Shown here in pieces: positions 10,957 through 22,599 of a stretch of DNA of 64,000 nucleotides. Under the pieces are notes generated by a model, which was not told the origin of the DNA, did not search any database, and saw only the letters and a list, made by a program, of their open reading frames with translations. Positions within the stretch are counted from its first letter, which is position 1. Every line of letters starts with the position of its first letter. The translations under genes and the position numbers were made by a program. The DNA comes from Bursaphelenchus xylophilus (Eukaryota > Nematoda > Chromadorea > Rhabditida > Aphelenchoididae). The stretch lies in NCBI GenBank assembly GCA_904066235.2, contig CAJFCV020000002.1:2046001-2110000 (forward strand), in the 5' to 3' direction.

Positions 10957-11189
10957 TAACATCAAATCGATGATGTCAACCAAAAAGCCGTGCATCTTTT
11001 TCATTTTATGCGCTTTGTCGTTTGTATCCGACTTTTCTCATTTTACGTGCAATTCCGCCGACTCTCGCGGAATTATGCCTCTAAACCCTCGATCAATCTT
11101 CCGCGCCGCTCTTCACGCGTCACCAATCATTTTTCGTATCTTGCTGTTGAAATGTTGTTCCGTCTACACTTACACTCGCATTGAAATGT

Positions 11190-14150
11190 TTCGTCGGGGT
11201 TGCTGTCGTTGAAAAAGGCTTCAACGGAACGTTCAAAGTTCCACAAGTCCATCAAAACGGCTGCTGACCGTTGTTGATGAATGAGCCCGCTAAGGTATCC
11301 CAAAAACGTGACTGTTTCCTGGGTGATTGAAAGCTTACAGCGTGCGCGTACGCAAGGTACGCCGACTCCATGTGGGGTGATTCCAAAAAAAGCTGCGAAT
11401 GAAATTGAATGTTGCTGAAATTGGGTAAACAGGCTGGCGAGATTACAGTGTGGATGATGGATGGGATACAAAATTTGGAAAACTTGCGAGAAAGATTGTG
11501 ATTTCCATATGCTGAGAAATTGCTGTACAAAGAACGAAGATACAATATAATAATTAATTTTGGTCTAAAATTGATTTCTGGCATTATTGAAATTGCTGGT
11601 TGTAGCTATACTCCCGGACATAAATTTCTGACCACCCATATCTCAAGTGAATATAACGCGATCACTTTGAAACTTGGCATGTGTACTAGTCATGACAGGC
11701 AGAATCTGCCACATAAAATTGTTTTTCGTGTCTCTGTCTTTAGGCGAGTTATGCCGATTTTCCAAAAATTGGTGGACAAAACTTTCTGATCACCTAAAAT
11801 AACTCAAGTTTTCTCAGTCTCCTTGAGTAAGCGACATGGTTCCGTTATCTGAGGACACTACTTAGGGACCTACAAGGACGGTGGGTATGCTTTTTACCAC
11901 TAAATTCGGTATAGGTTACGTTTTACGGGGGTCGTTGCAAAGATATTCCTAGCTGATGATCTACATATAGGGGAAATATAGCGGGCCCACACTTGCAGGA
12001 AACCACTTTGCGAGCGGCTAAAGAACTATGGATATTCTACGGGCATGTTTGCGAATCAGCCAACATTTGCTTGCAATAGAAAATTCAAACAATGGATTTG
12101 GCAGCTAGATGTTGCTAATAAAATTTCTAGATGTGCAAGTGGCTTGAATAGTCATCATAGGGTAAACCAGGCTTTTTTAACGGTACAGGAAGAATTTTTT
12201 GAAAACAAACTCCCATAACTTTGAAAGCGGTTTATGGATTCAATAGATTCGTGTACCTAAAAGTAACAATGAGTTGTCAATGCAAAATTTGTATCATACC
12301 ACGTAGATTACGGGAAAAAAGGGTAATTTTGATCAAAAAATGCAGGCTGCCCGAAAGTGTCGCGAAGCCGGATATACCGCCAAATTTTTTTGCAAACAGC
12401 TTGTTGCTCTTTGTAGCTATTCAAAAACAATAAAACATACTTAAAATTTCAAGTCGTGCGGTTGTAGAACATGCCATATAATTATTCCCAGCCTCGGCGG
12501 AGAGACCATTTTTCGGCGGAGAGATTGTCGCATCAAAAATAATATCACCGCCAAGAAAATGAGTTGTGTCGCGAAAAAATCATATTGTTTTTCACTTCAG
12601 CGACACGATCGGCGCAGTGACATTGTACTCATTATTTTTCCGACAGTCCGACTGATATTTTTCATCAATTTGAATTTCCTGCTCCCCAAATAATTCTGCG
12701 TTATCAACTTGCTCCCAAGTTCGTACTTTCACAGCGCTTTTTTTTGTTGTTTACAAAATGGCAATTTCGAGAACAAATCTCCCCTGCACCTCTCACCATA
12801 GTACACTCGTGTTGTAAACAACATGGCGATATTATTTTTATGTCATTGAGATATGTTCGTATTCGCCATGTGACCGGCAATCCATCGGACCAACACACAC
12901 CGTTTTGTTGGGGGTTCTTTGAGCGTTCGCCCCAACGAATCCAAAGCGCCGATCAACAATGTGATCGGCCGTAAATAGCGAGTCGTTTTGCAGGAAACAA
13001 CAGTGGCGACAGAAGCGCAGAAAAAGATGGTTTTTGAAGTTTTGTTTCGCGATCAAATCAGGGATCGTGGGGGTGCTGGAGGCTTCCGGAACAGCGATCA
13101 AACGATCCCCTTGAATTGTTTGGTTCCTTCAACAATGTTTTTGAGGTCATAGTGATCGCTACGTTTTTTGCAGTTTCTCTCCCGCGCTACCACCCGCGCC
13201 ACAGACAATCATCTTTCATATGATGCTGTTGAAAGTTCGCTCCGTCTGCATTCACATCCACATTCATCAAATTGAGCGTCGCGACACTTGCGGGCAACCA
13301 CTTGGCGGGCAGCCGACATTCGCCGATTAGAATTATGATTCTTTTCCCGTAATCTGAGTAGGATGATAGAAATTTTGCATTGATAACTCCTTGGTGCAGA
13401 AAAGTTCACGAATCTATTGAATTCATCCACTGCTTTGAAAGTTATGAGAGTTTGTTTTCAAAAAAATGCTTTCTGAAGCGTCAAAAATCCCTGGTCAACC
13501 TAATGATGACTATTCAAGCCACTGAACACTAGGCAACTTAATTTGCAACATCTAATTGTCAAATCAATCGTTTGAATTTCCTGTTGTAAGCAAATGTTGG
13601 CTGACTTGCAAGCATACCCACAGAAGTAAAAAATTTAAGAAGTAAATTTTGTTATCCGGTTATTTGCCTTTTTCGAAAAAAAGTGCATGGAAAGTGCATC
13701 AAATTATACGATTTTCGGGGTATGGTCTTAGATTGCCCCACAGTGTTTCTGTGCCCAATTTCTAGGCTCTAGGCCAAGCAATTCCCGAGATGCAGGTGGA
13801 AAAAAGATTTTTTTCGACCAGTATGGCATTAATTAGGACCTCAGGGTCACACTTTGCACACAGCTAAGACTGAGGATGTCCAAGCCGACCCAAAAAGGTC
13901 TGAGTGGACGCTTAGTTCTTCTAGCCGCCCGCAAGTCTGGGAGCGCCATATTTCCCCTCCACATCCCTTTACAACGAATCTCTTTACAACCTGAAAACCC
14001 CCGTGAAACGAAATTTGGCTATAACCAAGAATTTCAATAATGGCAGTTATCCATTGTGGGCTAGTTGTGAAATTGTTGCTGTCGTTGAAAGGCTTCAAAG
14101 TCACGTTCTATATGTAAGAATTTCGCAGGTCCATCAAAAACCCCTCAGGC
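11190..14150. mobile_element. Degenerate 3-kb foldback element
   Basis: The segment about 12030-12380 is inverted relative to 13275-13630. Shared blocks include TCCCGTAATCT, AATTTTGCATTGA, TATTGAATTCAT-like, TGATGACTATTCAAGCCACT and GCAAATGTTGGCTGA. Weaker inverted similarity extends outwards to about 11570 and 14060 (TCAATAATGGC; GCCATATTTCCCCT). TTGCTGTCGTTGAAA and GGTCCATCAAAA blocks near 11200 and 14075 are in direct orientation, so the structure is composite. The loop contains a broken TCAGTCTGTCGGG MITE (12520-12655) and an exon-like stretch at about 12990-13150. No transposase recognised. Confidence 0.6.
12520..12655. mobile_element. TCAGTCTGTCGGG MITE, left end lost
   Basis: Subtype-1 interior (TTGTCGCATCAAAAATAATA, GAAAATGAGTTGTGTCGCG) with a recognisable right end CATTATTTTTCCGACAG before CCGACTGA and TA. 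Confidence 0.65.
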
Positions 14151-14635
14151 TTTGACGAAACTTCGCACAAATTGAGAATGATTATACCTGATGTTTCGCC
14201 TTGAACTCCCTTCAAACTGCTGCGAACTTATTGAACTGTTCAACTCTTTGTATCGTCGAACTCGACGATCTATCGAATTGAAGGTCATTGCGAAATTTTA
14301 AGCGCTTTTATTCCCCTTTTGCGCTCAAAGGACGTGGAATTACTTCCCTATTCGGAGATCCGCGAAAACGCCCAAGAGCTGAATTTGTCTTTTGTTCGAC
14401 TTGTTTTTGAGCAAATTCTCCCATCAAAAGGTGAGAGGACAAGGTGCAGATGTAAACAACGACAAGTTCAAGGCAAAAGTATTGCAATTTTGGAGCGAAA
14501 GATGTTCATAGGAGATAATTAATGAAAGGAGTTTCGGATTGTAGCCAAAATAGTATTGTAATGTATTTTTGAGCGTCGAAACATAGGGCAATTTACATAC
14601 AAGGTATATACATATATATATATGCTGGCCTCCTA

Positions 14636-14904
14636 CAGTCAAGGACCTGATCCAGTGGCGAAAACTGTATAATTTTGGATTCGGGAAGTATCAAAAAATG
14701 TTGCAAAATACCTCCCTCTCCAACCAAAAAAACTCCGTTTTGAAGGGCGCGCCGTTTTGCTCAAAAAAGAGCGGGCGCGCTTTTGAAATCGGAGTTTTTT
14801 CACTTGGAGAGGGAGGCATTTTGCTACATTTTATGATACTTCCCAGATGCAAAATGATACGTTTTTTGCCACCGGATCAGGTCCCCATTTTATATAGATC
14901 ACTG
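14636..14904. mobile_element. CAGTG-type foldback MITE, copy 2
   Basis: 269 bp, beginning CAGTCAAGGACCTGATCCAG and ending CACTG, with TA on both sides. The arms carry the CTCCCTCTCCAA / CTTGGAGAGGGAGG pair seen in the other four copies; the loop is GC-rich (GGCGCGCC). Confidence 0.85.
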
Positions 14905-17637
14905 TAGCTTATGATCAATATAAAAGGCAAAGATTTTAGGCCGAAATTTGAAAAAATATATATCTCTACAGTAGCCTTAATGAAATCAAAAATTATAGCA
15001 TTCTTCATGCTGATGTAGTTTCACTACTTGTAATATTTTCGAATTTTTAAGCCCTATTTTACAACAGGGCTTAAAAAACTTTTTCGACATTTCATTTTCG
15101 AAGCCCTTTTTTACGGCTCGCCGTAATAACCGGATTCGAAATTGGCCCCATTGACCCTCATAGAAAGGCTTCTTTTTAATCTCCAATATCTCATTGCAAT
15201 GCCATTTTTAACGAATGCAGGTCTTCTTATGAATAAAGATGAAGGTTTGGCCCGTCACCTGTAACAAGACTGAGCACGTTTCGTTTCTTTGGTCTCTTCG
15301 CGAGACTTTTGTATGTCTCTCGTCTCCGCTCTCATTTAAATTCTGAATAATCGAGCGCTTTCTTCGCGGTCACAAGTCCGATTCTCCCCTTCTCGCCCCC
15401 CATTCAAGAGCCGTATTAATGCAAAAATTCTTGGTTTTGTTGCACTTGCTATCACGAAACATTCACCGGCCCTAAAAGCGGCTTCAAGGCAAACAAACGC
15501 GCCCCGAATGAATCCTACAAAAACGTTTGTTTGTTCGTGGTGCGGTCTGTTTTGTGCTGTTCCATCTCTGGCTTGTAGCCCGATCAAAAGTTATGATAAT
15601 TCGCGGACGAGGAACGAGAGAACAGATCCCCAAAACATCAGTTTAAGTAGACTTTTGGTGGCTTTAATGCAGATTTATCTAACCCACTCTGGCAGTGGGT
15701 TAGATAGCTGTCGCATTGACGTGACAAGAAAGATTAGAGAGATACAGCATAATCGATTGATTAAAAATGGTCTAGACAGTGTGTCACAAAGATTTTGCGG
15801 GAAAATGAAGCTTTTTTGATGTCTTATATAGCAAAAAGGTTTTTCAAAATTATCGCTAAATATTCACAGAGCTGTAGAAAAAAATTTAAAAGTTATGCCT
15901 TAGGGCATATATTCATTTTTTAAATTGAAAAAAAATTTGTCATTTTCGACCACCAAGCCAATTTTTTCGATTTTCTCTAAATTTTCAAATTGAAACTGTC
16001 CTAAATTGGAAAGAAAAATAATCCCGACATCATCTTATATCTCTACAGTCCATTTTCATCACAGTGAATAACATACGAATATGAAAAATTGATAAAAATT
16101 TATTTTCTTTGCTTAGACAAACCCTTTCTCCGAAAAAGGTCGTTTTGAACCTTTCAAATCTCTAATTAATGAAAGACTCGTGTTATACAGGCTTCACATT
16201 CAATACAGATTACGGTAGTCTGCTTTTTGCGTCATTTCCTCATACAAAATTTCGAGATTTTTAAGTTTTTTCTCAATAATTTCAAGTTTTCCCTACTTCT
16301 CTTGATTTTTTAATAATTCCAAGTTTTGTAGGTCCTATATTTCTCGTCATTGTTTTGGCCAAAACACCCTCATCCGACGCCAGTCCAAGTTATGAACCCT
16401 ACATACACGGGAACACCTCAGCTCCGCGGCTAATGTCAACACTAAAGCCGCATAGAGTTTGTTGGGAAAGTGCGAACCGATTCGTTTCGTTTAGCCGATC
16501 AAAAATCACGTTTTTAAACACATAATATGCCCTTGCGTCTCTCAGTCAAAGCAAAGAGCGAAAAAATGGTTGTGTGATCGGGGCGAAAGAGCGTGCGAAG
16601 CGCGGAGATGGGCCAGAGAATGGGAGAAGACAAATCGGCGATCGGGGCGAGAGAGAGAGGAAGGACATCAAGTCGAGCAGATTTAGAGTTCAAAGAGTTC
16701 AAATTCCCCAATTTTCCGTCGAATGATCGCCGTTTTGTTTCCAGAGATTTGCCGATTGGAGGGGATTTGGGTGGAGATTTCGATATTAGTTCGTAATGTC
16801 ATCATAATGGCAATTTTTAACTTTTTAGCATTTTTAGGTGTAATAGGTCAGAAATTTGTTTTGATTTTTTAAATCGGGAAAATTGCGAAGTAAAACAAAA
16901 TTTTTGATGACGTTAGATTTGAATGGGATTTTTTGAGATTTTTTTTTGATTTTTAGGGTAAAATACGATGGGCTCCTCTATTGAAAAACCTTTGTCAAAT
17001 TACCAAATTTGGCATAAAAAAGCATACATGAAATAAAAAAAATCGAAAAAACATGAAAATTTTATTTTTTGGTCAAAAAATTCTATCATATTTTTACAGT
17101 AGCCGTAAAATCCCGCTTTCTTGCGAACTTTTTCTATATATATATATGTACGTAGATATACATGTATATCATGTGTCACGCACATCACATAAATGTGGCT
17201 TGAAATTACATAATACAAGTGTGTCCTGGAGATTTCAAGAGGCTGTTTCAAAGTTTGGACAGCAATTCAAATTGGATAAAAAAGCCTATATTTGGCAGTG
17301 CCGTATTTTTTGTAATTTTTGCGGGAAAAAAGGAAAATTTAAGTTTTTGTTTTTCAAAAAAAAAGAATGTTTTATTTTGCTGTCTGGCCATTCCGAAAAT
17401 CGAAAACATTTATGGCCAATGGGAATCCGCGGCTGCAAAAAAAAAAATTTGAGAAAAAAAAATTTTTTTTTGCAAAAATATTATTGTCGTCTGTTAGCCT
17501 GCTGCTTTTAATGTAACTTTAAAACTATGCTTTTTATTGTAGAATATTTTAAAATAAGTTTAAAAAAGAAAGTTTGGTCGAATTAAAAAAAAAATTTCAT
17601 TTTTTTCGATTTTTTCAAATTTATTTTGGAATTTTAT
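14905..17637. other. Gene-free stretch; GC-rich patches
   Basis: No gene recognised. A perfect hairpin lies at 15676-15706. A moderately GC-rich patch at about 16560-16800 encodes a 67-codon ATG-started ORF on the + strand (16593-16796) rich in Arg, Asp and Ser; it has no recognisable domain and could be chance. A short AT repeat occurs near 17140. Confidence 0.35.
15676..15706. repeat. Perfect 13-bp hairpin
   Basis: TATCTAACCCACT (15676-15688) is exactly complementary to AGTGGGTTAGATA (15694-15706), with a 5-nt loop. No U-tract follows, and it is not linked to a gene. Confidence 0.75.
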
Positions 17638-17979
17638 AATATAAGAGTGAAGACAGAAGATTTCGGAGGAAAATTTTGAAAATTTTTCGAATTCACTTTT
17701 TTTTCGATTTTGGAGTAAAAATTTTTTTTACTCCCAAAAATGCCAAAAAAAAAGTAAACACGAAGTTTACTCCAAAATTTGAAAAAAATTTTGATTTTCG
17801 GGAGTAAACTGGGAGTTTACTCGCCGAGGCCGAAAAATCGAATGGCGGCGAGTAAATCTGGATTTTGCTCGCTTCCAATGCCGAATCCTGACTGGGAGCC
17901 TCCCAGTCAGGAGGAATCCCGCGATTCCTGCAGTCAGGAATGTTTTTGACTGGGCGGCCTCCAAATCGACATCCCAGTC

Positions 17980-18790
17980 TAGACTTGGCTCTCGGGCCGG
18001 CCCGGGCCGAAAATCGCGGCCCGGCCCGCGGGCCGGAAGAGGTCGGCCCGGCCCGGCCCGTTTCAATTTTTCTTCGGCCCGGCCCGGCCCAGCCCGCGGC
18101 CCGGCCCGGGCCGGCCCGAATATTGAGAAGAAGTAAAAAACCTTAATTCGCTATTAGATATGACATATTTTTCTTTACTGTAACAACTAACAGTACATTT
18201 TTAAAGCAAAAAATTACTTACCAACGCATTGCCTTTTTAAAATTAATCAAAAAATTCCCGAGATCCGTTTTCAGACTATTAAAAATTGCCCCAAGACCGA
18301 TTTTACAGATTCAGCAAGGGTGGAACCACGTTTAACAAGGTTTTCAACTTCAAGATGATAGTGTTGCTTCACACGACTTCTTAATTGTGTTTTTAAGGAT
18401 GTCGGTTACATTTATTTTGAGTTTTTGTTCAAAAAATTACTACAAACACTAATATTCATTAGTACTTAATAGATTTTACTAGTAAAATTACTTATTAGTA
18501 GCCATTTTTCAGTACTTCCGTGCTTTATTTTTATAAAATTATGCTTACTGTGAGAAAAATATAAACCCCCTTCTTGGCTTTGCGTTTTAATTTTATTGGC
18601 AACCCAACTTTTCGCTTTGAAATTCAGAATTTTAATTTTGCCGGGCCGGCCCGGGCCGAAAGTTGCGGCCCGGCCCGCGGGCCGGAACAGGTCGGCCCGG
18701 CCCGGCCCGTTTCAATTTTGCTTTGGCCCGGCCCGGCCCGGCCCGAACACCGGCCCGGGCCGGGCCGGCCCAGCCCGGCAGCCAAGTCTA
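17980..18790. mobile_element. GGCCCG-rich element with 8-bp target duplication, copy 1
   Basis: Ends TAGACTTGGCT and AGCCAAGTCTA are exact inverted repeats, directly flanked by TCCCAGTC at 17972-17979 and 18791-18798. The subterminal 140-bp blocks are almost pure G/C runs of GGCCCG, inverted relative to each other, around an AT-rich core (about 18130-18640). An 8-bp duplication is typical of hAT elements. Inserted inside the TATAAGAG foldback. ORFs here are shadows of the Gly/Pro/Arg-type repeat. Confidence 0.85.
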
Positions 18791-18805
18791 TCCCAGTCAC
18801 CTGAG

Positions 18806-19060
18806 ACGAAGAAACGGGGAGAAAAAACGAAGAGAGCGAGAGAAACGCGCGCTATTTCGTGCTCTCTCTGCCTCTCTGCGCCCTCTCCTCGTTTCCCGCT
18901 CTTTCGCTCTCTCTCTCCTTTTTTTGCGCTCTCTCGCTCTTTCTTTCGAAAAAGAGAGAGAGAGCGCGAAACGGAAAGAGGGCGCTGAGAGGCAGAGACA
19001 GCACGAAATAGCGCGCGTTTCTCTCGTTCTCTTCGTTTTTTCTCCCTATTTCTTCGTCCT
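18806..19060. repeat. GA/CT-rich palindrome
   Basis: About 110 bp rich in GAGAG and CTCTC (GAAACGCGCGCTATTTCGTG, CTCTCTGCCTCTC) recur as the inverted complement after about 18950. This forms part of the interior of the 17640-19515 foldback. Confidence 0.8.
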
Positions 19061-19515
19061 AGTCAACAGTTATTGACCCCTCACCCAGTCAAGAATCGCG
19101 GGATTCCTGAATGGACCACAGTCAGGAAGTTTTGACTGTACGAAGAGTCAGGAACCCCGCGAATCCTGACTGGAGCCTCCCAGTCAGGATTCGGCAAAAT
19201 TTTTCGAAAGTTTGGCGCGAATTACTAACGCAGATAAAAAATTTTTTTGCGCCCAGGGGTCAACTGTTCCCCGGGAGTAAACTCTGGATTTACTCGCCGG
19301 CACCTTCGGCGAGTAAATTCTGAGTTTACTCCAAAAAAAGGCGAAAAAAAAGTAAACTCGGAATTCACTCCAAAAATGGAAATTTTGAAAGCTATTTCGA
19401 TTCCTACTCGCCGACCCATAAAATTTCTCGATTTTTACTCTCTTTTTCAAAAAAAAGTGAATTCGAAAAATTTTCAAAATTTTCCTCCGAAATCTTCTGT
19501 CTTCACTCTTATATA

Positions 19516-20524
19516 AATTGCCCATAAATCGCCATCGCATGCTTAAATTTAATTTCTTACCAATTTCGGAGAGATCGGTGTAGCTTCGTCCGAATTGCAA
19601 TTTGTGATCAGTGGTTTGTGATTTCCCCGGTAAAAGCTAGCTAATTTGTTTGCTACAGAACCATACAAGTTGGAGTTTAAATTTGATTACAATTCTATTT
19701 TTTAAAACCTAGTTCTCCGAAAAAAATGCGGGGAAAAAATTTGCACAGTGCAATTTTATAATTTTTTGCACGGTGCGGACGCAAAAATAGGCTTAAAAAT
19801 AGGATGCACAGTGCAGAAATAAAATTTGTCGCACGGTGCAAAAAATTTTTTTTTGGCAAAAAATTTTTTGTTATTTTTTGCACAGTGCAAAAGTTCATTT
19901 TTTGCACAGTGCGGGGGCAAAAATAAGCTTAGAAATGCATTGCACAGTGCAGATTTTTTTCACTAAAATTTTGTTACGTCATTTGCACTCTACTTTCAAT
20001 GTTTTTCACATAATCTACTTGCTTTTTCCAAACTCTTTTGTGTTGCTCAACATGTCTCGGAGCAAGTATAACGATTTCCCGCCGCCTTCTTAGTCATTAT
20101 AAAACAAACATTCTCATACTAGAGACTACATGTCGGACAGGGCCAGCCACTTTAAGTTCGAGTGACAGACTATCGTTGCCCCTGATTTTGAATATAGTTT
20201 TTGGCTCTAGGTTGTAAATTAATCAATTTTTGTGTAGGGAAATTTTGGAAGATTTTCTTCTCCAAGGGTGTGGCAGCAAAAAGTTTTGATGATTTATAGC
20301 GTGATTCATAATGATTCCGACAAATAGACAGTTTGCGTCAACACTTTATTTGCCATTCCGAAACTAAAAAGCTTTTATTGCACCGTACGATGGTTTTACC
20401 GACTCTTGCGCCGTGAAAAAAAGAAATCTTGGACCAAAATAGACAGAAATTCAAAAAACAACCTCATTTTTAACAATCGGAAAGCCGAGGGCCGTCAGGT
20501 TGAAGGTATTTTACAATTTCTTCC
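19516..20524. repeat. Gene-free stretch with GCAC-N-GTGC palindrome cluster (about 19740-19955)
   Basis: About seven copies of TTGCACAGTGCAA-like motifs, with GCACGGTGC variants, occur in some 215 bp of T/A-rich sequence. The rest of the stretch shows nothing recognisable. Confidence 0.6.
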
Positions 20525-20720
20525 AGGTGGGGTCGAACTCGCGATAATCAATATTGTTGCTTAACTTGCCAGATCGGACGGGATAACGCACTACCAATTG
20601 GGCAACTTTTCTCTCTTTCGGAAATGGCGCCAAAAAGAGCGCGCCAAAGTTAGTGTGTTGCAGTGCGTTTTCCTGTCCGATCTGGCAAGTTAAGCAACGA
20701 TGGTTCGAGTCCGCATGGAG
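20525..20720. mobile_element. Head-to-head tRNA-like element, copy 1
   Basis: Two inverted arms share TTGCTTAACTTGCCAGATCG and its complement. The left arm read on the minus strand has a box-A-like TTGCCCAATTGG and box B GTTCGACCC. The right arm on the + strand has GGTTCGAGTCC. I could not fold either arm into a standard cloverleaf, so these are tRNA-derived or tRNA-like repeats rather than working tRNA genes. Confidence 0.65.
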
Positions 20721-21559
20721 CGAAATGGTAAAATACGGCGTCTCAGACGGTTATTTTTGAAACGAAGGAATATTTGACAGCAGAGATGGCTTTTTAACGG
20801 TGAAATGAAAATTTTAGTTGCAGAGATCAAGTTTCTCAGAGCAATGATCACTCATTTTTGAAATTTGTTTATAGTAAGTCATCAATCTGCAGCTCCACGT
20901 GTTTGTTGGTATCGATAATGTTGACATTTGCACCAATCTCGACAAACATGTTGTTTTGCCGACCTTATCGCCAGCCGCCGCAGTTCATATACGTATTTCG
21001 AAAAGGTGGGATGCGTGGCGTTGTAACTTTTATTTCTCGCTTCTTTCAATTAGTCAATCAACTTTACAACGATCCCCCTTTTCACCGTTGAATGTTATCG
21101 GAGCAAAGGGGCGAGATGCAAAACAAAACTTGTGCTCCTTAACATTGTGGAGATTACGAAGCAAACGTTGAGGATGGTCACGTTTTTGTATGGTTCGATT
21201 AGAAATTTGGGCTGTTAATTCATCAGAAAATACATTCCATTACAACTCGGGGAGCAATTAGAAGTGAATTTTAGACTTAACTTTGGGAAGTTTTAGAGTT
21301 TCGACTAGAATTCAGAGAAACAATGACTACAAACCAGAACGAAAAATGATTAGTGACTAACTCAGAGCAATTTTCCAATTGGAAAAGGTGGAAAGTCAGT
21401 GCGCGTTTGATAAATTAGCAACGGCGTGGGCGATTGAACCGTTCGACGTGAAAACTGAACGCTTGTGGCTTCGAAAGCCCACGCAGGCATGAGTTGAAGT
21501 TCAATTAACCGTGTGCGATCATGATACGTCTTTTGTAGCATGTTACATCGATTTTCCTC

Positions 21560-21756
21560 TGGGTGGATTCGAACTCAGGCCAATTATTTGTTGTTGCTTA
21601 ACTTGCCAGATCGGACGGGATAACGCGCTACCACTTTGGCAACTTTTTCCTTCTTCGAAAATGGCGCCAGAAGGAGTGCGCCAAAGTTAGTGTATTGCAG
21701 TGCGTTTTCCCGTCCGATCTGGCAAGTTGAGCAACCGAGTTCGAGTCCGGCCAGGG
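21560..21756. mobile_element. Head-to-head tRNA-like element, copy 2
   Basis: On the minus strand, box A TTGCCAAAGTG (complement of 21632-21642) is about 58 bp from box B GTTCGAATC (complement of 21566-21574). The right arm ends in GAGTTCGAGTCCGG. The arms are joined by an A/T- and GCGCC-containing spacer. Confidence 0.7.
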
Positions 21757-22599
21757 GTAAATGTAAAATATGGCTTCGGAATCCTTTGAGTTTGATTCTA
21801 CATGGAGGGAAACGTTGAAATACGATATTTTTAATAGTTTTTTTTTGCTGGAAAGTAAATCTTGCTTGATTTTTTGTGGAAAAAAGCAGAGTGAATGGTA
21901 AAATACGCGATAGCTCAATTTCGCACAAAAACACTTCCCTAGACACGTGTTCGCCGCACACAGTAACAATTGAGTTTGAGTTTTCAATGCTCAATGTGTT
22001 GAATGATTAAAAAAAGTTGTTGATATTGAGAGTAAATAGCCACCAAAAAGATTGTAAACATAAAGTTGCCTTCTTCTCACGTTATTTGGTGGGCAAAAGC
22101 ATTTGATAAATCATAACAAATTGCAAACAAATCGTTGGAAATACAGCGAAAACACGCTTTCCTGTGCGAACTGTGACCAATTTTGTGTTTTGAACTTCGT
22201 ATTCGACTTCAGCGCAGCAATAAAATCATGCTGAGATATCGGGGTGGTCGGACAAATGTAACGCAACGTTTCGCCGCGAGGCGTGGGCCTTGTAGGCTTA
22301 TCAGTACGGCTTGCTCCCAACATTTCGCTGCTCGGACAAAACGTTTTAATGACTAAAAATTAAGCGCTGAGCAAACAATTGGCGGCGCAGGGCCTTTCTT
22401 TCTTCGTTTCCTCGGGTTTATCAGTACGTTTGGGGGAACAAAACGAAATGTTTTTGAGCTCGTTGAACCTTGGCACTTTTTTGCAATGTTTTGCCGGAAG
22501 ATTCGTTGATTTTTAATCAACTATCACCTTGGTTTTAACTTTACTACACTTTCGCATTGTGCTATGCGACAAATAATGTTAATTCCCTCTCTGCACAGT
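21757..22599. other. Gene-free stretch
   Basis: Nothing was recognised. GTAGGCTTATCAGTACGGCT near 22290 recurs in part near 22405 (TTTATCAGTACG). Confidence 0.3.

Larger units (their letters stand above)
17640..19515. mobile_element. TATAAGAGTGAAG foldback element, about 1.9 kb, with nested insertion
   Basis: The left end TATAAGAGTGAAGACAGAAG and the right end CTTCTGTCTTCACTCTTATA are exact complements, with TA-rich flanks. Inner arms continue as inverted GGAGTAAA/TTTACTCC and CAGGATTC/GAATCCTG blocks at about 17700-17960 and 19085-19500. The interior holds the GGCCCG element (17980-18790) and a GA/CT-rich palindrome (18806-19060). No transposase ORF is visible, so it is a non-autonomous or dead element. 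Confidence 0.75.

Noticed and set aside
16593..16796. Small gene in the GC-rich patch
   Set aside because: ATG to stop is open for 67 codons, but there is no domain, no intron signal and no neighbouring exon; reported only in the description of the stretch.
18596..19076. Pro/Gly/Arg-rich ORFs of 130-137 codons
   Set aside because: They are readings of the GGCCCG and GA-rich repeat blocks of the transposable element.
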